10,086 nt of DNA from positions 1 to 10,086 of the forward strand of contig JBBQBV010000134.1 in the NCBI GenBank assembly GCA_038318085.1, given 5' to 3'. Below the pieces are notes generated by a model. It saw only the letters and a list, made by a program, of their open reading frames with translations. It made no database searches and was not told the origin of the DNA. This stretch comes from DATLGB01 sp038318085 (GTDB lineage: Bacteria; Actinomycetota; Thermoleophilia; Solirubrobacterales; Solirubrobacteraceae). Within the stretch, counting starts at the first letter, position 1. Each line of letters begins with the position of its first letter. Positions 6,205-10,086 of this stretch are shown here, one piece after another. A program made the translations under genes and the position numbers.

Positions 6205-6248
6205 GAAGCGTCGAGAAACACGTGTGCTCTTGTTGAGCGACGCTTCCT
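6203..6248. terminator. Inverted repeat overlapping two converging stop codons, probable bidirectional terminator
   Basis: A perfect 11-bp inverted repeat pairs AGGAAGCGTCG (6203-6213) with CGACGCTTCCT (6238-6248). The 24-nt loop can form a second short stem (AACA 6217-6220 with TGTT 6231-6234) and contains the palindrome ACACGTGT (6218-6225). The arms include parts of the plus-strand TAG (6202-6204) and the minus-strand TGA (6250-6248), so one element could end both transcripts. No U-run follows on either side, as is common for actinobacterial terminators. Confidence 0.6.
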
Positions 6249-7285
6249 CAGGCCACGTAGACCGGCGTCCCGATGTCGACCCGGTCGAACAGGTCCTGAA
6301 CGTCGGGGATCGCCATGCGCACGCAGCCGTGCGATGCGGCGGAGCCCAGCGAGCCGATGTCGTCGGTCCCGTGGATGCCGGCGCCGTTGTAGATGCCCAT
6401 CCAGCGCGACTTGATCGGGTCACTCGGGCCGGGCGGCACGACCGTGCCCGCCAGCGAGCCCGCCCATGCCGAGTTCGGCACGTGCCAGGACGGGTTGACC
6501 TGCTTGTCCTGGATGTTGTAGAGGCCCGCGGGGGTCTCCAGCCCGGCCTTCCCGACGGCGATCCGGTAGTCCTTGGCGTCCTTGAGATGCGTGAACAGGT
6601 GCAGCGTAAAGGCGCTGCGGTTGATCACGATCACCGACGGATACTTCGACGCGAGCTCGTGCGTGCTGACCTTCGGCTTGACCTTGGTGACGCGCACCGG
6701 CACCTCGTGGCGCGCCGTCCTGGAGGTCACCTGGCGCTTCAGCGCGCGGCTCAGCCCGCGCGTGTCCACCGCCAGGCCCCGGTGCGAGCGCTTCGCCGCC
6801 ACGCCGGAGCCCGAGATGTCGACCTTCGCATCGACCGCGGGCCGCGCGAGCTGCCTGCCGACGCGCGCGACCAGGCGACTGACGGCCCCGCGGTCATAGG
6901 CGATGTTCACGTCCAGCCTCGCGTTGACCTTGCCGCCGGTGAGGCCGCGCACGGTCCGGCTCAGGACACCGCCCGCGCGCGAGCGGTCGACGGCGGCCTG
7001 CACGGAGCGGTCGATGTCGACGCTCACCCGCGCCTGCTCGGCGGTCAGGGTGAAGCGCCGGCCCCTGTAGCGGGCGGTCACGGACTGCTTGAGCGGCGCC
7101 ACGATCCGGTGGCGCAGCCGCAGGCGCGCCTTGGCCGCCGTGAGGCCGCCCACGTCCACGCCCCCGATCGAGACGCCCTTGGCGATCTCGTCCTTGCGGC
7201 CCGAGTCATAGGCGTAGACGGCGACGACCCCGATCAGCAGGAAGCTGACGATGACCGCCGCGAAGATGAAGGATTTCTTGCCCAT
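6248..7285 (-). CDS. Membrane-anchored L,D-transpeptidase (YkuD) with VanW/PG_binding_4-type N-terminal region
   Basis: A 345-aa enzyme that would cross-link peptidoglycan stem peptides (3-3 links) or attach partners to them outside the membrane. Residues 5-26 are one hydrophobic segment after MGKK, a signal anchor or uncleaved signal. Residues about 33-220 hold two repeats of the domain often found before YkuD; IAKGVSIGGVDVGGLTAAKA is its typical opening. The YkuD domain covers about 225-345, with YPSVIVINRSAFTLHLF, TPAGLYNIQ and the active site HGTDDIGSLGSAASHGCVRM, in which His305, His319 and nucleophile Cys321 are present. The fold is complete, so it should be active and sensitive to carbapenems as the family is. 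ATG at 7285 follows TAGGAT (7303-7298), which could be a -10 box or a distant ribosome-binding site. It is divergent from the hydrolase at 7385. Confidence 0.92.
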   Translation of the reverse strand: MGKKSFIFAAVIVSFLLIGVVAVYAYDSGRKDEIAKGVSIGGVDVGGLTAAKARLRLRHRIVAPLKQSVTARYRGRRFTLTAEQARVSVDIDRSVQAAVDRSRAGGVLSRTVRGLTGGKVNARLDVNIAYDRGAVSRLVARVGRQLARPAVDAKVDISGSGVAAKRSHRGLAVDTRGLSRALKRQVTSRTARHEVPVRVTKVKPKVSTHELASKYPSVIVINRSAFTLHLFTHLKDAKDYRIAVGKAGLETPAGLYNIQDKQVNPSWHVPNSAWAGSLAGTVVPPGPSDPIKSRWMGIYNGAGIHGTDDIGSLGSAASHGCVRMAIPDVQDLFDRVDIGTPVYVA

Positions 7286-7384
7286 GCGTCGACACTGATC
7301 CTAAGCGTCAAATACCCGCAATGGGGGGCCTGCACGTGACGCTGCGCATGATCTTGCGCCAACTATCGCGGTACGGTGGTGCGC
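7286..7384. promoter_or_regulatory. Divergent control region between L,D-transpeptidase and alpha/beta hydrolase
   Basis: These 99 bp separate two divergent starts and should hold both promoters. Towards the hydrolase, TACGGT (7372-7377) looks like a -10 box that would place the transcript start at or next to ATG 7385. This would be a leaderless mRNA, consistent with the lack of a Shine-Dalgarno sequence. Towards the transpeptidase, TAGGAT (7303-7298) is a weak -10 candidate, and TTGACG (7311-7306) is too close to it to act as its -35. These are visual matches only. Confidence 0.35.
7344..7359. promoter_or_regulatory. Near-palindromic 16-bp site, possible operator
   Basis: GCGCATGATCTTGCGC is symmetric at 14 of 16 positions, with perfect 5-bp arms GCGCA and TGCGC. 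It lies 25 bp before the hydrolase ATG, over the place where a -35 element would sit if TACGGT (7372-7377) is the -10. That is a position from which a dimeric repressor could block transcription. No regulator gene is nearby, so this is inference. Confidence 0.3.
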
Positions 7385-8371
7385 ATGGCTCCCCGCTCCG
7401 CCGTGCTCGAGGCGCTGATCGCCAATCCCACTTGGCCTAAACGGCGGCCATCTGAGCCCGGCTACGGCACCCCGGGCCGGCCGGCCTGGCTGGACATCGA
7501 CTGGCCGGCGCACCGCCACCAGGCGGTGGTCGACGGCGCCAGGATGGAGTACGTCGAGATCGGCTCCGGGCCGCCGATCGTCTTCATCCACGGTCTCGGC
7601 GCGTGCTGGCAAACCTGGCTCGAGAACCTCCCGCACTTCGCGCGCGACCACCGCTGCATCGCGATGGACCTCGCCGGCTTCGGGGCCTCCGAGCCGCTCG
7701 CGGGCGACGTCACGATCGAGCGCCTCGCGCGCGGCGTGGCGGAGCTGCTGGGCCACCTCGGCGTCGAGCGCGCCGTCGTCGCCGGCAACTCGATGGGGGG
7801 CTTCATCGCGCTCGAGCTCGCGGTCCGGCACCCCGCGCTCGCCGAGCGCCTGGTCCTCGTCTCCGCGGCGGTGTTCTGGCAGGAGTACCGCCGCGCGAAG
7901 CCGCTGGTCGCCCTCGCGCAGGCCACCGAAAGCACGCTCGGCCGCGTGCTGATCGGCAGCGAGCGCTACCTGATCCGGCGCCCGAAGCTGCGCGCGGCGG
8001 CGCTCGGGCTCGGCGGGGTCCGCTTCGGGCACCTGCTCTCCCGCGAGCTGCAGTGCGAGATCCTGCTGACGGCCAAGCGCACGGAGGGCTTCCTGCCGTC
8101 CCTGCGGGCGCTCGCCTCCTATCCCCTGCGCGACAAGCTCCAGACCGTCGTCGCTCCCACCCTGATCGTCTGGGGCGCCGACGACGCGCTGGTCGGCGTC
8201 GAGCACGCCGCCGAGCTGGAGCGGCTGATGCCCGACGCGCGCAGGTCGATCTACGAGCGCACGGGTCACGTGGTCATGCTCGAGCGTCCCGAGCGCTTCA
8301 ACCGCGAGGTGTCGGCGTTCGTCGCCGAGGGCAGCGCCTCAGACGTCGTCGGGCCAGCGGCCGTGCTTTAG
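7385..8371 (+). CDS. Alpha/beta-fold hydrolase
   Basis: A 328-aa cytoplasmic alpha/beta hydrolase of the esterase/epoxide-hydrolase-like group; the substrate cannot be told. The oxyanion-hole motif IVFIHGLGACWQTW has HG at 69-70. The nucleophile elbow GNSMGG gives Ser136. The catalytic Asp is probably Asp267 in WGADDALV, and His295 in RTGHVVMLERPERF completes the triad. Residues about 155-235 form the helical cap (RRAKPLVALAQATES, ERYLIRRPKLRAA), the part that sets specificity. No signal peptide is present. A Ser nucleophile rather than Asp argues against an epoxide hydrolase or dehalogenase. ATG at 7385 was preferred; in-frame GTGs at 7376 and 7379 are possible. No Shine-Dalgarno sequence precedes any of them. 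The 3' end overlaps the convergent 52-aa gene by 33 nt. Confidence 0.9.
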   Translation: MAPRSAVLEALIANPTWPKRRPSEPGYGTPGRPAWLDIDWPAHRHQAVVDGARMEYVEIGSGPPIVFIHGLGACWQTWLENLPHFARDHRCIAMDLAGFGASEPLAGDVTIERLARGVAELLGHLGVERAVVAGNSMGGFIALELAVRHPALAERLVLVSAAVFWQEYRRAKPLVALAQATESTLGRVLIGSERYLIRRPKLRAAALGLGGVRFGHLLSRELQCEILLTAKRTEGFLPSLRALASYPLRDKLQTVVAPTLIVWGADDALVGVEHAAELERLMPDARRSIYERTGHVVMLERPERFNREVSAFVAEGSASDVVGPAAVL

Positions 8372-8497
8372 GAGGTGATCGCGCGCCGCTTCCTCGGCCG
8401 CGCGGTCGTCGTGGCCGCGCGACGCGATCCAGACGAGGAAGACGATCAGGCCGATGCCTCCGAGGGCGGCGATGACATTGGCGATCCCGGTGACCAT
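8339..8497 (-). CDS. Small single-pass membrane protein, 52 aa, directly downstream of ilvD
   Basis: ATG at 8497 to TGA at 8341-8339. Residues 4-25 (GIANVIAALGGIGLIVFLVW) form one clear membrane helix. A charged cytoplasmic or external tail follows, with a helical, Ala/Glu/Arg-rich part (DDRAAEEAARDHLL) and the ending KHGRWPDDV. Tails of this kind, acidic helix then HG-x-WPD, occur in many tiny actinobacterial membrane proteins I have seen, but I know no function for them. The start lies 2 nt after the ilvD stop (TAG 8502-8500) and no ribosome-binding site of its own is obvious, so translation is probably coupled to ilvD. The last 33 nt run opposite the 3' end of the hydrolase gene. Third positions are GC-rich and the hydrophobic pattern is clean, so I consider it real despite its size. 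Confidence 0.72.
   Translation of the reverse strand: MVTGIANVIAALGGIGLIVFLVWIASRGHDDRAAEEAARDHLLKHGRWPDDV
8370..8380 (+). other. Eleven-base perfect match to an extended Shine-Dalgarno sequence without a suitable start codon
   Basis: AGGAGGTGATC complements the universal 3' end of 16S rRNA over 11 bases. It begins in the hydrolase stop codon (TAG 8369-8371). No ATG or GTG follows at a normal distance. The GTG inside it opens only a 42-codon antisense frame of Asp/Gly-rich composition. On the minus strand the same bases encode DHLL of the 52-aa membrane protein, so coincidence is possible. Confidence 0.3.
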
Positions 8498-8499
8498 GG

Positions 8500-10086
8500 C
8501 TAGCCCGTGACGGCACCCTCGGCCGCGCTGGAGACAAGCTTGGCGTACTTGCCGAGCACGCCGGTCGTGTGCTGGGGGGTGGGCATTGGATAACTCGCGA
8601 TGCGCTGGGCGATCTCCTCGTTTGACAATGCCACGTCCATCCGGCGCCGGTCGACGTCGATGGTGATCGTGTCCCCCTCGCGCACGGCGGCGATCGGGCC
8701 GCCGCTGACGGCCTCGGGGGCGACGTGACCGGCCATGAAGCCTCGGGTGGCGCCGGAGAAGCGGCCGTCGGTCAGCAGCGCGACGTGCGCGCCCATCCCG
8801 TTGCCGGCCAGGGCGGCGGTGACGCCGAGCATCTCGCGCATCCCCGGTCCACCGACCGGGCCCTCGTTGCGGATGACGAGGACGTCGCCCTCGTTGATGG
8901 CGCCGGTCTGGACCGCCGCCATCGCCTCCTCCTCGCGCTCGTACACGCGCGCGGGGCCCTGGTGGTAGCGGCGCTCGTGGCCCGAGAGCTTGACCACCGA
9001 GCCGTCCGGGGCGAGGTTGCCGCGCAGGATCGCGAGTCCGCCGGTCTGCTTGATCGGCGCGCCGGCGGGCAGGACGACCTCCTGGCCCGCGCGTTCCTCG
9101 GCGGCGTCGGCGACCTCCCCGATCGTCTGCCCGGTGACGGTCGGGGCGCTCTCGTGCAGCCGGCCGAGCTCGCGCAGGCGCTTGACGACCAGGGGCACGC
9201 CGCCGGCCTCGTAGAGGTCGGAGGCGGTGAAGCGCCCGGTCGGCTTGAGGTCGCAGGTGACCGGTGTCCCCTCGGCGATGCGGTCGAAGTCGTCGAGCTC
9301 GAGCTCGACGCCGGTCTCGCGGGCGAGCGCCATCAGGTGGAGCACCGCGTTGGTGGAGCCGCCGCTGGTCGCCACGGCGCCGATCGCATTCTCCATGCTC
9401 GCGCGGGTGATGATCTCGCTCGGGCGCTGGCCGCGCGCGAGCACGTCCATGACCAGGCGCCCGGCGGCGCGGGCGACGTCGGGCTTGGCGGCGTTTTCGG
9501 CCGGGACCATGCTCGAGCCCATCGGCGACAGGCCCATGACCTCGAAGACCATGCCCATGGTGTTGGCGGTGAACTGCGCCCCGCAGGCGCCCGCCCCGGG
9601 CGAGGCGTGCTGCTCGAGGTCGGCGAGATCCTCGTCGGACATCCTGCCCGCCGCGTGGCTGCCGACCGCCTCGAAGACCTCCTGGATCGTCACGTCCTCG
9701 CCGCGCCAGCGGCCGGGCATGATCGAGCCGCCGTAGAGCAGGACGCCGGGCACGTCCACCCGCGCCAGCGCCATCGCGCCACCCGGGATCGTCTTGTCGC
9801 AGCCGGTGAGCACGATCAGCGCGTCGAAGAGGTGGCCCTCCGCGACGAGCTCGATCGAGTCTGCGATCACCTCGCGCGATACGAGCGAGGTCTTCATCCC
9901 GCTCGTGCCCATCGTGATGCCGTCAGAGATGGCGATCGTGTTGAACTCCATCGGCGTGCCGCCGGCCTCGCGGACGCCCTCCTTGACCCGGGCGGCGAGC
10001 GCGCGCAGATGAAAGTTGCAGGGCATCGTCTCGATCCAGGTCGAGGCGACCCCGACGATCGGCTTGCTCAGCGCCTCGGCGTCGAA
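8500..10086 (-). CDS. ilvD: Dihydroxy-acid dehydratase, N-terminus outside window
   Basis: IlvD removes water from 2,3-dihydroxyisovalerate and 2,3-dihydroxy-3-methylvalerate to give the keto-acid precursors of valine/leucine and isoleucine. It is a cytoplasmic homodimer with an iron-sulfur cluster. The 528 residues visible cover all but about 30-40 of the usual 555-570. The frame is open to the right edge, where it reads KPIVGVASTWIETMPCNFHL, so the ATG at 10026 is internal. Three cluster cysteines are visible: in MPCN, TGCDKTIPGG and GAGACGAQFTANTMG. GRFSGATRGFMAGH near the C-terminus carries the catalytic serine. Also typical are TSGGSTNAVLHLMA and NEGPVGGPGMREML. The protein looks intact and functional. 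It is followed after 2 nt by the 52-aa membrane protein. No attenuator can be judged because the upstream region is outside. Confidence 0.96.
   Translation of the reverse strand, partial: FDAEALSKPIVGVASTWIETMPCNFHLRALAARVKEGVREAGGTPMEFNTIAISDGITMGTSGMKTSLVSREVIADSIELVAEGHLFDALIVLTGCDKTIPGGAMALARVDVPGVLLYGGSIMPGRWRGEDVTIQEVFEAVGSHAAGRMSDEDLADLEQHASPGAGACGAQFTANTMGMVFEVMGLSPMGSSMVPAENAAKPDVARAAGRLVMDVLARGQRPSEIITRASMENAIGAVATSGGSTNAVLHLMALARETGVELELDDFDRIAEGTPVTCDLKPTGRFTASDLYEAGGVPLVVKRLRELGRLHESAPTVTGQTIGEVADAAEERAGQEVVLPAGAPIKQTGGLAILRGNLAPDGSVVKLSGHERRYHQGPARVYEREEEAMAAVQTGAINEGDVLVIRNEGPVGGPGMREMLGVTAALAGNGMGAHVALLTDGRFSGATRGFMAGHVAPEAVSGGPIAAVREGDTITIDVDRRRMDVALSNEEIAQRIASYPMPTPQHTTGVLGKYAKLVSSAAEGAVTG

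Noticed and set aside
5720..7339. A 539-codon plus-strand open frame across the recombinase 5' end, the 88-aa gene and the transpeptidase
   Set aside because: Arg/Ala/Asp/His-rich composition with no domain, and it crosses three better-supported genes and a terminator-like repeat.
7301..8269. A 322-codon minus-strand open frame opposite the hydrolase
   Set aside because: The plus strand has the complete Ser-Asp-His hydrolase motifs; the minus-strand product is low-complexity Arg/Ala/Gln/Glu.
8375..8503. A 42-codon plus-strand frame starting at the GTG inside AGGAGGTGATC
   Set aside because: The Shine-Dalgarno sequence would overlap the start with no spacer, and the product is an Asp/Gly-rich mirror of the membrane-protein gene.
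1..10086. CRISPR arrays, tandem repeats, insertion sequences, tRNA or rRNA genes
   Set aside because: I saw no regularly spaced repeats, transposase motifs, or tRNA/rRNA signatures on either strand.

Overview
The window is gene-dense, very GC-rich DNA (roughly 70% by eye) with GTG and probably CTG starts, short intergenic gaps and a WhiG-type sigma factor beside a Xer recombinase. This points to an actinobacterium. The WhiG, EF-G2-like and VanW/YkuD-type proteins fit the Thermoleophilia (Solirubrobacterales) best, but that placement is inference from protein style, not a database match.

Layout. (1) 1-281, + strand: the 3' end of an Ala/Thr-rich, probably exported protein that enters from the left. 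(2) 311-5948, - strand, read right to left: a tightly packed seven-gene run with gaps of 7-40 nt. In order it holds a XerC/XerD-type tyrosine recombinase, a WhiG/FliA sigma factor whose true start is most likely a CTG, an EF-G2-like GTPase, a four-cysteine zinc-finger protein of unknown function, a 72-aa protein, ribonuclease HI and a 110-aa protein. (3) 5938-6204, + strand: a small unknown gene whose ATG lies in the same CATG palindrome as a candidate recombinase start. It ends in an inverted repeat shared with the next, convergent gene. (4) 6248-7285, - strand: a membrane-anchored L,D-transpeptidase. (5) 7385-8371, + strand: an alpha/beta hydrolase, divergent from the transpeptidase across a 99-bp control region. 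(6) 8339-10086, - strand: dihydroxy-acid dehydratase (ilvD, 5' end outside the window), followed after 2 nt by a 52-aa single-pass membrane protein.

How they work together. The long minus-strand run mixes chromosome or DNA maintenance (Xer, RNase HI), transcription (sigma factor) and translation (EF-G-like), so it looks like a growth or stress housekeeping operon rather than a pathway. The transpeptidase acts on the cell wall, ilvD on branched-chain amino acid synthesis, and the hydrolase substrate cannot be told. I see no mobile element, CRISPR array, tRNA or rRNA. No clearly new defence or biosynthetic system is present. The most notable points are the non-canonical sigma start, the altered GTPase motifs of the EF-G-like protein, several short unrecognised genes in conserved-looking positions, and the overlapping or shared gene ends.
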